Notes: generated by a model from the letters alone, not told the origin. Positions 18,359-27,484 are shown, numbered from the stretch's first letter. The stretch is 57,255 bases of DNA from an uncultured Gammaproteobacteria bacterium (GCA_913031205.1 CAJWEM010000006.1:1-57255), one strand, 5' to 3'. A program made the numbers and translations.

Positions 18359-19597
18359 ATGCCTGGTCAAAAACTATCATACCCTGGAAGAAATTATCTA
18401 TTTGCTCCAGGCCCTACTCACATACCAACAGTCGTGCAAAATGCTATGAATGTTCCTATGGAAGATCACAGAGCTCCAGATTTCCCTGAACTTGTAAAAC
18501 CAATTCTCAGAGATTTAAAAAAGGTTTTTTTAACAAAAACAGGTACGCCTTTTATTTTTCCAGCAACTGGAACAGCAGGTTGGGAAGTAGCATTAGCAAA
18601 CACTTTATCGCCAGGAGATAAAATTCTTACTTCAAGATTTGGTCAGTTTAGTCACCTTTGGTACGACCTAGCCGTGCGTATTGGTCTAGAGGTTGAGCTG
18701 ATAGATACGAAATGGGGAAATGGTATAGAAATTGAAAAATTCAAAAAAGCTCTTGCGAAAGATAAAGATAAAAAAATTAAGGCCGTGGTTGTATGTCATA
18801 ATGAAACTGCAACTGGAGTAACGAGTGATATCGCTGGATTAAGAAAAGCAATGGACCAAGTCAAGCATCCTGCTTTATTAATGGTAGATGGTGTAAGTTC
18901 GATAGCGAGTATGGAATTTAGATTTGACAAGTGGAAAATTGATATTGCTGTAAGTGGCTCACAAAAAGGTTTTATGCTTCCAGCTGGACTAGCAATTCTA
19001 TGTTTTAGTAAAAAAGCTTTAGCAATGAGAAAAAATGCTAAATGTAAAAGATGCTTCCTCGATGTTCAAGATCATTTAAATACAAATAAAGATGGGTTTT
19101 TTCCTTATACTCCTCCAGTAAACTTATTACGCGGTTTAAGAGTCGCTATTGATCTACTTCTTGAAGAAGGGATGGAGAATGTTTTTTACAGGCATAAGAG
19201 ATTAGCAAATGGAGTTCGAGCGGCTATAAAGGCTTGGGGTCTAAGGTTAGCAGCCTCCTCTCCAAAATGGCATTCGGATACAGTTAGCGCCATTTGGTTG
19301 GAGCCAGGTTCAAAAAACAACCCTGATGGGAAAAAAGCCATTGAAGTAATTAATATTGCATACCATAGATATAATATTTCGCTTGGCGCAGGATTAACCC
19401 AAGTAGCAGGAAAAGTCTTTAGAATCGGTCATCTTGGTGATAACAATGAAACAAGAATGATGGCTGCTCTTGGTGGAGTTGAAATGGCCATGATTGATGC
19501 AGGAATAAAATTCACACCAGGAAGTGGAACAGGCGCTGCGGCAAAATATTGGACAAGTAATCCTGATAAAACTAAGAAAAAGAAAAAAAAGAAATAA
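18359..19597 (+). CDS. sgaA: Serine-glyoxylate aminotransferase
   Basis: PLP enzyme of the serine cycle: serine + glyoxylate to hydroxypyruvate + glycine. The 412 residues follow the class V aminotransferase plan. The N-terminal FAPGPTHIP, the ATGTAGWEVALAN cofactor-phosphate region, MVDGVSSIAS and the Schiff-base lysine in SGSQKGFMLPAGL (near residue 204) all agree with bacterial Sga. The C-terminus ends in an unusual lysine run (KTKKKKKKK) encoded by an A-rich stretch just before the stop. It is followed 30 bp later by mcl. Confidence 0.95.
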   Translation: MPGQKLSYPGRNYLFAPGPTHIPTVVQNAMNVPMEDHRAPDFPELVKPILRDLKKVFLTKTGTPFIFPATGTAGWEVALANTLSPGDKILTSRFGQFSHLWYDLAVRIGLEVELIDTKWGNGIEIEKFKKALAKDKDKKIKAVVVCHNETATGVTSDIAGLRKAMDQVKHPALLMVDGVSSIASMEFRFDKWKIDIAVSGSQKGFMLPAGLAILCFSKKALAMRKNAKCKRCFLDVQDHLNTNKDGFFPYTPPVNLLRGLRVAIDLLLEEGMENVFYRHKRLANGVRAAIKAWGLRLAASSPKWHSDTVSAIWLEPGSKNNPDGKKAIEVINIAYHRYNISLGAGLTQVAGKVFRIGHLGDNNETRMMAALGGVEMAMIDAGIKFTPGSGTGAAAKYWTSNPDKTKKKKKKK

Positions 19598-19627
19598 AAA
19601 AAATTAAAAAACTTTAAGGGTGAAAAA

Positions 19628-20575
19628 ATGAGTCACAAAATATACGAACAAACTTCTAGAAGAGTTCAAAGGAGTGAGCTTGCGGTTCCAGGGTCCAACC
19701 CAAAGATGTTTGAAAAAGCATTGAATAGCGATGTTGATTTTGTTTTTTTAGATTTAGAAGATGCAGTGGCTCCAGATGATAAAGTCACAGCGAGAAAAAA
19801 TGTAATTGAAGCTCTTCAAGATTTAGATTGGCAAGGTAACGGAAAGACTGTTTCTGTTCGTATTAATAGTATTGACACACACTATATGTATCGAGACGTG
19901 ATTGAAGTAGTGGAGCAAGCTGGTGAACATCTTGATACTATTCTGCTTCCAAAAGCTGGAACACCCTCTGACATTTATATGCTTTCGGCATTGTTAAACC
20001 AAATTGAAACTTCAACAAGTCTTAAGAAACGTATTGGAATTGAGATCTTAATTGAGACGACTTTAGGTATGGCAAATGTAATGGAGATTGCAAAATCTGG
20101 TCGTGAAGAAAGATTAGAAGCAATGCATTTTGGAGTTGCCGATTATGCTGCAAGCTGCAGAGCACGCACAACTGTTATTGGTGGCTTAAATGAAGATTAT
20201 CCTGGAGACCAATGGCATGCCGATTTATCACAAATGTTAGTAGCGTGCAGAGCTTATGGATTAAGAGCGATTGATGGACCATTTGGTGATTTTAAAGATC
20301 CTGAAAGCTATACTTTAGCTGCAAAGAGAGCTGCTGCACTAGGCTATGAAGGAAAGTGGGCCATTCATCCTTCTCAGATTGAACTTGCAAATGCAGTATT
20401 TACTCCGCCAGCAGCAGAAGTGGATAAAGCAAAAAGAATATTAATAGCTTTAGATGAGGCTGCAAAAGCAGGTCAAGGTGCAGCTTCGTTAGATGGAAGA
20501 TTGATTGATGCTGCATCAGCAAAAATGGCTGAAAATATTGTTGAAACTGACAAAGCAATTAATTCAAAAAAGTAA
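19628..20575 (+). CDS. mcl: L-malyl-CoA lyase (malyl-CoA/beta-methylmalyl-CoA lyase)
   Basis: Cleaves (S)-malyl-CoA to glyoxylate and acetyl-CoA, closing the serine cycle. The 315 residues belong to the CitE/HpcH aldolase superfamily. They include ELAVPGSNPKMFEKA, the metal-binding FLDLEDAVAPDDK (conserved Glu/Asp), VRINSIDT, the second acidic residue in IGIEILIETTLG, MHFGVADYAAS and the C-terminal WAIHPSQIELAN. Length and motifs fit Mcl of serine-cycle and ethylmalonyl-CoA bacteria better than citrate lyase beta. Neighbouring sgaA and mtkAB support malyl-CoA as substrate. Confidence 0.94.
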   Translation: MSHKIYEQTSRRVQRSELAVPGSNPKMFEKALNSDVDFVFLDLEDAVAPDDKVTARKNVIEALQDLDWQGNGKTVSVRINSIDTHYMYRDVIEVVEQAGEHLDTILLPKAGTPSDIYMLSALLNQIETSTSLKKRIGIEILIETTLGMANVMEIAKSGREERLEAMHFGVADYAASCRARTTVIGGLNEDYPGDQWHADLSQMLVACRAYGLRAIDGPFGDFKDPESYTLAAKRAAALGYEGKWAIHPSQIELANAVFTPPAAEVDKAKRILIALDEAAKAGQGAASLDGRLIDAASAKMAENIVETDKAINSKK

Positions 20576-20592
20576 AAAAATAGGGGGTAACT

Positions 20593-21756
20593 TTGGACAT
20601 ACACGAATACCAAGCAAAAGAAATTTTATCAAACTTTAATGTTCAAACACTTGATGGAAAGTTAGCATTGAAAACTTCCGAGGCAGTTGCTGCTTTTAAT
20701 GAGTTAGAAACTAATGTATGTGTAGTAAAGGCACAAGTTCATTCTGGAGCAAGGGGTAAGGCTGGTGGAATTATTATTTGTAAAAGCGACGAAGAAGTAA
20801 GAACTGCATCTGAAAAGCTTCTTGGAACTTATTTAAAAACGATTCAAACTGGTGAGCAGGGAAAGTTAATAGAAAAACTTTATATTGAATCGGGATGCGA
20901 TATTGATAGAGAAATTTACTTAGCTTATGTAATGGATAGAGCAAAACAAAGAATTGTTATTGTTGCTTCAGCCGAAGGCGGTATGTCAATAGAGGAACTT
21001 GCGGCAGAAAAGCCTGAGGCAATTAAAAAAGTAGAAATTGATCCTGCTGTAGGTCTTACTGGCTTCCAAGCAAGAGAATTGAGTTTTGCGCTTGATTTCC
21101 CGAAAGAAGTTTTAGGTAAAGCTGTCCAGCTATTCATGGGTTGTTATAAGGCAATGGTTGAGCTTGATATGAATATGTTAGAGATTAACCCATTAGTTCT
21201 AACAAAAGACCAAAATCTTGTAGCTTTGGATGCAAAAATGAGTTTTGATGATAATGCTTTGTTTAGACACCCTGAAATAAACGAGTTAAATGACAACAGT
21301 CAAAAAGATAAAAGGGAAGTTGCCGCATCTGAGCATGATCTCAGTTACGTTGGCTTGGACGGAGATATTGGCTGTATGATTAATGGTGCTGGTCTGGCAA
21401 TGGCCACAATGGATATGATTAAATATTGCGGTGGTGAGCCAGCAAACTTTTTAGATATTGGCGGTGGCGCATCTCCTGAAAGAGTTGGAAAAGCTTTCGA
21501 ATTAGTGCTAGCTGACGATAATGTTAAAGCTATGCTTGTAAATGTTTATGCTGGAATAAATAGATGTGATTGGATTGCAGAAGGTTTAGTAAAAATAATT
21601 CCAACAGTTGATTTAAAAATTCCATTGATCGTAAGATTATCAGGTACAAATGTTGAAGAGGGTTTAAAAATAATAAAAGATAGTGGTCTTCCGATTATAT
21701 TGGCAGATACTTTGAAAGACGCTGCAGAAAAAGCAGTTGAAGCAGCAAAAAAATAA
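20593..21756 (+). CDS. mtkA: Malate-CoA ligase (malate thiokinase) beta subunit
   Basis: ATP-dependent formation of malyl-CoA together with mtkB. The 387 residues form an ATP-grasp/succinyl-CoA synthetase beta-like protein: MDIHEYQAKEIL at the start, the ATP-grasp segment VKAQVHSGARGKAGGI, then DIGGGASPERV and VNVYAGINRCDWIA in the ligase domain. Context (between mcl and hpr, with no citric-acid-cycle genes) points to MtkA and not SucC, though the families are close. The start is a TTG with a strong AGGGGG Shine-Dalgarno, giving the N-terminal IHEYQAKE expected for the family. Confidence 0.92.
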   Translation: MDIHEYQAKEILSNFNVQTLDGKLALKTSEAVAAFNELETNVCVVKAQVHSGARGKAGGIIICKSDEEVRTASEKLLGTYLKTIQTGEQGKLIEKLYIESGCDIDREIYLAYVMDRAKQRIVIVASAEGGMSIEELAAEKPEAIKKVEIDPAVGLTGFQARELSFALDFPKEVLGKAVQLFMGCYKAMVELDMNMLEINPLVLTKDQNLVALDAKMSFDDNALFRHPEINELNDNSQKDKREVAASEHDLSYVGLDGDIGCMINGAGLAMATMDMIKYCGGEPANFLDIGGGASPERVGKAFELVLADDNVKAMLVNVYAGINRCDWIAEGLVKIIPTVDLKIPLIVRLSGTNVEEGLKIIKDSGLPIILADTLKDAAEKAVEAAKK

Positions 21757-21770
21757 TTTAGGGGATAGAT

Positions 21771-22661
21771 ATGTCAGTTTTATTGAATAAAAATACAAAA
21801 GTTTTAGTGCAAGGAATTACAGGGAGAATTGGAAACTTTCATGCTGAAGAAATGATCGCTTATGGTACAAATGTTGTTGCTGGGGTAACTCCTGGTAAAG
21901 GCGGCACAAAACATCTAGACAGACCAGTTTTTAATACAGTAAAAGAAGCCGTAGATGCTACTGGTGCGGAGGCAACAATAGTATTTGTCCCAGCTGTTGC
22001 TGCAGCTGATGGAATAATGGAAGCAGCAGATGCGGGCATCAAGTATGCTGTATCAATTACTGACGGTATCCCTGCTCACGACATGATGAGAGTTAAAAGA
22101 TATATGTTGAGATATAAGAAAGAAGAAAAAATGATTTTAACTGGTCCAAACTGCGCAGGTACAATTACTCCAGGTGAAGCAATGATTGGAATTATGCCTG
22201 GTCATATTTACACTTCAGGGGATGTAGGTGTAATAGGTAGATCAGGTACCTTAGGATACGAAGCAGCGTCACAAATGAAAGCGGAAGGAATTGGAATTTC
22301 AACAAGTGTTGGAATTGGTGGTGATCCTATTAACGGAAGTTCTCATAAAGATATACTTGAGCTTTTTAATGAAGATGAAAAAACAAAAGCTGTAATGTTA
22401 ATTGGTGAGATTGGTGGCCCACAAGAAGCGGAGGCCGCAGAATATGTAAAAAGTAATATGAAAAAACCAGTAGTTGCATATATAGCTGGTCTAACAGCAC
22501 CTAAAGGAAGAAGAATGGGTCATGCTGGTGCAATAGTTTCTGGTAAAGGTGAAAGTGCTGCAGAAAAAGTTGAAATGCTTAAAGAAGCAGGTATTCATAT
22601 TATTCCCAATCCATCAGAAATGGGAAGTAAAATGAAAGAAGTAATTGAAAAACATTTATAA
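21771..22661 (+). CDS. mtkB: Malate-CoA ligase (malate thiokinase) alpha subunit
   Basis: CoA-binding, phosphohistidine-carrying partner of mtkA. The 296 residues begin [18 protein letters not shown] (Rossmann CoA-binding domain), followed by [30 protein letters not shown] and the active-site histidine segment [21 protein letters not shown] (part quoted: [10 protein letters not shown]). It is about the size of SucD, as expected. It starts 14 bp after mtkA with GGGGA as Shine-Dalgarno. Confidence 0.93.
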   Translation: MSVLLNKNTKVLVQGITGRIGNFHAEEMIAYGTNVVAGVTPGKGGTKHLDRPVFNTVKEAVDATGAEATIVFVPAVAAADGIMEAADAGIKYAVSITDGIPAHDMMRVKRYMLRYKKEEKMILTGPNCAGTITPGEAMIGIMPGHIYTSGDVGVIGRSGTLGYEAASQMKAEGIGISTSVGIGGDPINGSSHKDILELFNEDEKTKAVMLIGEIGGPQEAEAAEYVKSNMKKPVVAYIAGLTAPKGRRMGHAGAIVSGKGESAAEKVEMLKEAGIHIIPNPSEMGSKMKEVIEKHL

Positions 22662-22678
22662 ATTATTGGGGTGAAAAA

Positions 22679-23650
22679 ATGAGTAAACCAAAAGTATTAG
22701 TAACAAGAAAATGGCCTGCTGAAGTTGAAGCAGAATTAAAAGAAAAATATGATGTAACTCTTAATGAAAAAGATATCGCTTTAACCATTCCAGAATTACA
22801 AGAAGCATTTCAAAACTATGATTGTGTTTGCCCTACTGTTACCGACCCCATAAATGAAGAAGTATTATCTGTATCAAATAAAAAAGCGAAAATCATAGCA
22901 AGCTTTGGAGTTGGGTTTAATCACATAGATCTAGACGCTGCAAAAAAAGAGAATTTAGTTGTTACAAATACTCCAGAAGTTCTTACTGATTGTACTGCCG
23001 ATATTGCTATGGCTTTACTTCTCAGTGTCGCAAGACGAACTGGTGAAGGTGAAAGAGAATTAAGAGCTGGTAAATGGGCTGGTTGGAGACCTACTCATCT
23101 CCGAGGAACCCAAGTAACAGGAAAAACTTTAGGATGTATCGGTTTTGGAAGAATTGCTCAAGCAACTGCTGATCGCGCTCATTTTGGATTTGGGATGAAA
23201 ATTATATTTTCTGACCCATATATGCCATCCGACGAAGTGATAAAAAAATATAATGCAACTCCTTGTAGCAGTGTTGAAGAAGTTTTGGAAAAAGCAGATT
23301 TTGTTTCCATTCATTGCCCTGGCGGCGAAAGCACTTATCATTTAATGAATAAAGAAAGAATTGGGCTTATGAAAAAAGGAGCATATTTAATTAACTCTGC
23401 AAGAGGCGATGTAATTGATAACGATGCTCTAATTGATGCTTTAAAAAATAATAAAATAGCAGGGGCTGGGCTAGATGTGTTTGAAGGTGAGCCAGAGCTT
23501 AATCCTGGATTTTTAGATTGCGAAAATGCTGTTCTTCTTCCTCATTTAGGAAGTGCGTCAATTGAGACAAGGATTGCAATGGGGATGCGTGTTCTTGAAA
23601 ACATGGAAGCATATTATAATGATAAAGAACCAGGAGACAGGGTAGTCTAA
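22679..23650 (+). CDS. hprA: Hydroxypyruvate/glyoxylate reductase, D-2-hydroxyacid dehydrogenase family
   Basis: Probably reduces hydroxypyruvate to D-glycerate, the next serine-cycle step after sgaA. The 323 residues have the catalytic trio of the family: Arg in NSARGDVID, Glu in FEGEPELNPG and His in LLPHLGSAS. The Rossmann motif is GCIGFGRIAQATA. Sequence style is close to the GyaR glyoxylate reductase branch, so glyoxylate reduction is also possible; location decides for HprA. It is the last gene of the operon. Glycerate kinase, PEP carboxylase, enolase and glyA must be elsewhere if the cycle is complete. Confidence 0.9.
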   Translation: MSKPKVLVTRKWPAEVEAELKEKYDVTLNEKDIALTIPELQEAFQNYDCVCPTVTDPINEEVLSVSNKKAKIIASFGVGFNHIDLDAAKKENLVVTNTPEVLTDCTADIAMALLLSVARRTGEGERELRAGKWAGWRPTHLRGTQVTGKTLGCIGFGRIAQATADRAHFGFGMKIIFSDPYMPSDEVIKKYNATPCSSVEEVLEKADFVSIHCPGGESTYHLMNKERIGLMKKGAYLINSARGDVIDNDALIDALKNNKIAGAGLDVFEGEPELNPGFLDCENAVLLPHLGSASIETRIAMGMRVLENMEAYYNDKEPGDRVV

Positions 23651-23672
23651 AGACAGTTTAATTCGCCCTAAT

Positions 23673-24338
23673 TTAGTTTCGAGAAAGTATTTCGTCTTCT
23701 ACTTCTTTTAATTTCACTATAAGATCGTTAGCCTCTAATTGTCTCTCAATTTCTGATTTTAGTTTCATTATTTTTTCCTGTTCATTAACTAAATCAGAAC
23801 TATATCTTCCTATACTAGTGCTATTATTTTTTTTATCTTTAACAAGCTGAAAGTAGAATTTTTTTGTATCCTCTCTTGAATGGAAAGCTGTCATCATAGC
23901 GAGATAAGCAGACCCTAAACGAAAATCATATGCTTTATAATCTCTGAGGTCTTTAACGAGAGGTCTATTTTCCTTAATAATTTCTTTAAAAGTTTCCTTG
24001 AAACTAAGAAGAGAATTTCTAATCTCATCACTAACTTGGTATTCTTTTATTAACTCATCAATTACATCAGTTATTCTAATTCTAATATCGTCATATTTAA
24101 GCAGTGCTTTGAGTAGATTTCTATCCATTTCTTTTTTCTCTTGAAACTTAAATTTTCCAGTTTCTTCTAAATTTGCTTCGAGTAATAGTTTTACTTTTTT
24201 TAGATCAGTAATTGATAGATTCTTAGTATTATATAAATGTTTAGATACGTAATTTGAATCTATTACCGGATGAGGTTCGTCGTTCCCAGAAAAAGAAATA
24301 GGAGTAAATAAAAGTAGTGTAAGAATAAAATATTTCAT
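23673..24338 (-). CDS. Hypothetical exported alpha-helical protein
   Basis: A 221-residue protein I do not recognise. It has a short signal peptide (YFILTLLLFTPISFSGND) and then a highly charged, mostly helical body. Heptad-like stretches appear near residues 40-70 (SITDLKKVKLLLEANL) and 180-215 (NEQEKIMKLKSEIERQLEA), suggesting a coiled coil. A less charged middle segment reads DYKAYDFRLGSAYLAMMTAF. It ends 22 bp from the convergent hprA and starts 6 bp downstream of the aldehyde dehydrogenase on the same strand, so it is probably in that operon. No cysteines or catalytic motif were seen. Confidence 0.75.
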   Translation of the reverse strand: MKYFILTLLLFTPISFSGNDEPHPVIDSNYVSKHLYNTKNLSITDLKKVKLLLEANLEETGKFKFQEKKEMDRNLLKALLKYDDIRIRITDVIDELIKEYQVSDEIRNSLLSFKETFKEIIKENRPLVKDLRDYKAYDFRLGSAYLAMMTAFHSREDTKKFYFQLVKDKKNNSTSIGRYSSDLVNEQEKIMKLKSEIERQLEANDLIVKLKEVEDEILSRN

Positions 24339-24344
24339 AAATTT

Positions 24345-25793
24345 TCAATTTGTTATTTTTTCAGAATTAATAACTATTAGTTTATCATACATTAAATCAG
24401 AAAAAGTGTAATCAATTCCGCCGACTGATTCACCTGAATGCTTTATTCCACCGAAAGGCATCCAGTCAACTCTAAATGCAGTTTGTTCATTGATAAATAC
24501 ACTTTTTGCATCAAGTTTTTCGAAACTCTCCATTGCAGTATCTAAATTATTAGTAAAAATAGATGATTGAAATGCAAATAAATTGTGATTTGCTTTTTCT
24601 ATAGCATCATCTATATTTTTATATCCGTATACACATAAAACTGGACCAAAGATCTCTACTTTATTAATTTCGGAGCTTTGTTTTGGATTTTTGATAACCG
24701 TACATTCATAGGTTGATTTAGAGATTGCTTTACCCCCGCAAACTAATTCAGCTCCATTTTTTATAGAGTTTTTAACAAGACTATCAACTCTTTTTAGTTC
24801 ATTTGGTCTTATCAATGGGCCGACATCTGTATCTCTTTTCAAGGGATCACCAACTTTAACCTTTTGTAACGAAGCTTTAATTTGTACAATGAATTCATCA
24901 AGTATATCTTTATGAACGATTACTTTTTGAATAGAAACACAAACTTGTCCAGCATGGTAAAAAGCTCCTCTTACAATCATAGGTAATATTTTTTTTATAT
25001 TCGTGCCTTTATCTATAATAACTGAAGCGATTCCTCCGTGTTCTAAAGCACATCCTGTTCCTGGAGAAACCATAGACTTTAATTTCCATCCAACCTTAGA
25101 GCTTCCGATAAATGAGAAGAATGAGATTCTTTCATCTTTAAGAAAAGACTGTGTTACAGAGTGGTCATTTACATTTATCATTTGGCAGAATCCATTCGGT
25201 AAACCAGCATCTAATAATAAATTTATAAACTCAAAACATGTTGCAGGGGTATCCAAAGCTGGCTTTATAATTATTGGACATCCTGCAGCTATTGCTGGTC
25301 CAACCTGATGAATAATTAAGTTTAGGGGGTGATTGAAAGCGCTTACAGCAAAAACTGGTCCTACTGGAAATTTTTTTGTAAAAGCCATTTTTTTCATAGA
25401 AGCGTCATTTAATCCCATAGGAATCTCAATTCCATGACATTTCTTAAGAGAATCAATACAAAGCTCTAGACCACTTATTGCTCTTTGAACTTCAACCTTT
25501 GAATCTTTTAAAGGCTTTCCTCCCTCTAAAGCAATCAGCTTTGAAAAATGATTTGACTTTTTTGTAAGTAAATTTCCTGCTTTTTTTAGAATTTTTATTC
25601 TATCTTTTTTTTCTATATATAGTGATTTATTTTTAAAAAAATTGTAAGAAACTTCCAAAATTTTATTAACATCACCTTTTTTTATACATTCAATTTTTGC
25701 AATCTTCTTTTGATTCCATGGAGAATATAAATCTACTTTAACTGGGTTTTTAATTAAAACAGGAGATATATTTTTTATTACCTTATTTATCAT
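24345..25793 (-). CDS. NAD(P)-dependent aldehyde dehydrogenase family protein
   Basis: An aldehyde dehydrogenase of 482 residues. It shows the cofactor and substrate scaffold FPVGPVFAVSAFNHPLNL, the IIKPALDTPAT segment, SFIGSSKVGWKLK, the general-base glutamate in ALEHGG and the catalytic cysteine in HAGQVCVSIQK. The C-terminal GPVLCVYGY and MPFGGIKHSGES complete the fold. It overlaps the ThDP enzyme gene by 11 bp, so the two are co-expressed and may act on one substrate. The aldehyde is unknown; semialdehyde or lactaldehyde-type substrates are typical for this subfamily. Confidence 0.88.
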   Translation of the reverse strand: MINKVIKNISPVLIKNPVKVDLYSPWNQKKIAKIECIKKGDVNKILEVSYNFFKNKSLYIEKKDRIKILKKAGNLLTKKSNHFSKLIALEGGKPLKDSKVEVQRAISGLELCIDSLKKCHGIEIPMGLNDASMKKMAFTKKFPVGPVFAVSAFNHPLNLIIHQVGPAIAAGCPIIIKPALDTPATCFEFINLLLDAGLPNGFCQMINVNDHSVTQSFLKDERISFFSFIGSSKVGWKLKSMVSPGTGCALEHGGIASVIIDKGTNIKKILPMIVRGAFYHAGQVCVSIQKVIVHKDILDEFIVQIKASLQKVKVGDPLKRDTDVGPLIRPNELKRVDSLVKNSIKNGAELVCGGKAISKSTYECTVIKNPKQSSEINKVEIFGPVLCVYGYKNIDDAIEKANHNLFAFQSSIFTNNLDTAMESFEKLDAKSVFINEQTAFRVDWMPFGGIKHSGESVGGIDYTFSDLMYDKLIVINSEKITN

Positions 25794-27441
25794 AATTATC
25801 TTCTAAGGAGCTTAAAAAACTAGTAAGTTTCTCATTTTCAGAATAGTCAATAGGAATAACAAATAATGTAGGTCCATTTAATTCTTCTGTTTGTTTTAAT
25901 TTGTCTTGAATTTTTGAGCTATCATCCTCAAATATATAATTCCACTCAAATGAATTTGCTAATTTTTCCCAATTTGGATTATCAAAATCTAAATCCGTTG
26001 ATTCGCCAAATTGGACTTGTTGTTTCCATTTAATAAGGCCATAAGACTTATCTTCCCAAATAATGATAATAATATTTGAGTTTAGCCGTTTCGCAGTTTC
26101 CATTTCTTGAACATTCATTAAAAAACCGGCATCCCCGCTGATTGCAAAGACTTTTTTCTCTTTACTTATCAGTGATGCTGAAATTGCGGCTGGTAAGGCA
26201 TATCCCATTGAACAAAAGCCATTCGGGATAATGCATGTATTTGGCTCATAACATTTAAAATCTCTGGCTATCCACATTTTGTGTGCCCCTACATCAGAAA
26301 TTAAAAGGTCTTTTTTACCTAAGTACTCTCTGAGATCATATAAAAATTTTTGAGGCTTTATCAAGCCAACTTGCTTATTATTTTTATACTTTTCACCATC
26401 ATCATCTATATCTTTCCTAATTTTTTGAACATATTTGAAGTCAAAATCTGGAATACTTTCTTTATCTATCATGTTATTCAATGTTGAAAGTGAATGAGCT
26501 AAATCACCGACAACCTCTACTTCCGGAATATAATATTCATCAATTTCCGCAGCCTCGAAATCAATGTGTATTATCTTCGCTTCAGAATTTCTACTCCAAA
26601 GTTTTGGATGATACTCGACCATGTCATATCCCAAAGTAATTACAAGATCAGAATTATTTATAGCAATATCTCCAAAATCGACTGCTCCGAGACCAACTGT
26701 TGATAAAAAGTATTCTGCTTCACAATCAACTGCTCCTTTGCCCATAAAGGTTGTTACGACGGGTATATTTGTTCTTTCACAAAATTCTCTTAATTGCCTA
26801 GAGGCTCTTTTCCTAATTGCCCCATTCCCCGCGATTAGAATTGGTGATTTTGATTTTTTTAGCAGATCATATGCTTTATATACAATGGTATCCTCTGCAA
26901 TAGACCGTCTAAATGGAAAAGATTCTAATGGTTGAGAATTAACTTCTAATTTTGCAATATCCTCAGGCAACTCAATGTGGACCGCCCCCGGTTTTTCAAG
27001 AGTAGCAAGCCTTACTGCTTTTCTTATAATTTCTGGGATTGTTGAGGGGTTTCTTACAGAAGTAGTCCATTTTGTAACAGATTTAAACATATCACAAACA
27101 TCCATAATTTGGTGAGATTCTTTATGAAGTCTATCGGATGCCCCTTGACCGGTTATTACGAGAATTGGGGAGTGATCCATATTTGCATCTGCAACTCCTG
27201 TAAGTAAATTTGTTGCACCAGGGCCCAAAGTGCTTAAACAACATGAAAGTTTTCCAGTAAGCTTGCCGTAGGACTCCGCCATAAATGCTGCACCCTGCTC
27301 GTGTCTAGTAAGAATAAATTCAATTTTTTTTGATTTGTGAAGTGACATCAAAAAGTCAGCATTCTCTTCACCAGGAACGCCAAAGATGTACTCTATTCCT
27401 TCGTTCTCAAGGCATTTTATAAAAAGATCGGAAGTCTTCAT
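25783..27441 (-). CDS. Acetolactate-synthase-like ThDP enzyme (AlsS/IlvB family)
   Basis: A thiamine-diphosphate enzyme of 552 residues. I start it at the ATG at 27441 (MKTSDLFIK), because the 25-residue hydrophobic extension in the ORF track lies upstream of the normal family start. The catalytic glutamate is near residue 48 (TRHEQGAAFMAES). LSTLGPGATNLLTGVADANM and ESHQIMDV follow, and the ThDP/Mg site is ISGDAGFLMNVQEMETA. The retained Glu argues against glyoxylate carboligase, which lacks it. Catabolic acetolactate synthase is the closest match; no regulatory small subunit is encoded nearby. Coupling to an aldehyde dehydrogenase suggests a catabolic rather than valine-biosynthetic role. 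Confidence 0.86.
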   Translation of the reverse strand: MKTSDLFIKCLENEGIEYIFGVPGEENADFLMSLHKSKKIEFILTRHEQGAAFMAESYGKLTGKLSCCLSTLGPGATNLLTGVADANMDHSPILVITGQGASDRLHKESHQIMDVCDMFKSVTKWTTSVRNPSTIPEIIRKAVRLATLEKPGAVHIELPEDIAKLEVNSQPLESFPFRRSIAEDTIVYKAYDLLKKSKSPILIAGNGAIRKRASRQLREFCERTNIPVVTTFMGKGAVDCEAEYFLSTVGLGAVDFGDIAINNSDLVITLGYDMVEYHPKLWSRNSEAKIIHIDFEAAEIDEYYIPEVEVVGDLAHSLSTLNNMIDKESIPDFDFKYVQKIRKDIDDDGEKYKNNKQVGLIKPQKFLYDLREYLGKKDLLISDVGAHKMWIARDFKCYEPNTCIIPNGFCSMGYALPAAISASLISKEKKVFAISGDAGFLMNVQEMETAKRLNSNIIIIIWEDKSYGLIKWKQQVQFGESTDLDFDNPNWEKLANSFEWNYIFEDDSSKIQDKLKQTEELNGPTLFVIPIDYSENEKLTSFLSSLEDNYDK

Positions 27442-27484
27442 ATACGTCCATAATATAAGATTTAATATATAGTATAATAGAAGT

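Noticed and set aside
20593-22661. Succinyl-CoA synthetase sucC-sucD
   Set aside because: Sequence family is shared, but position between malyl-CoA lyase and hydroxypyruvate reductase favours malate-CoA ligase; no 2-oxoglutarate dehydrogenase genes nearby.
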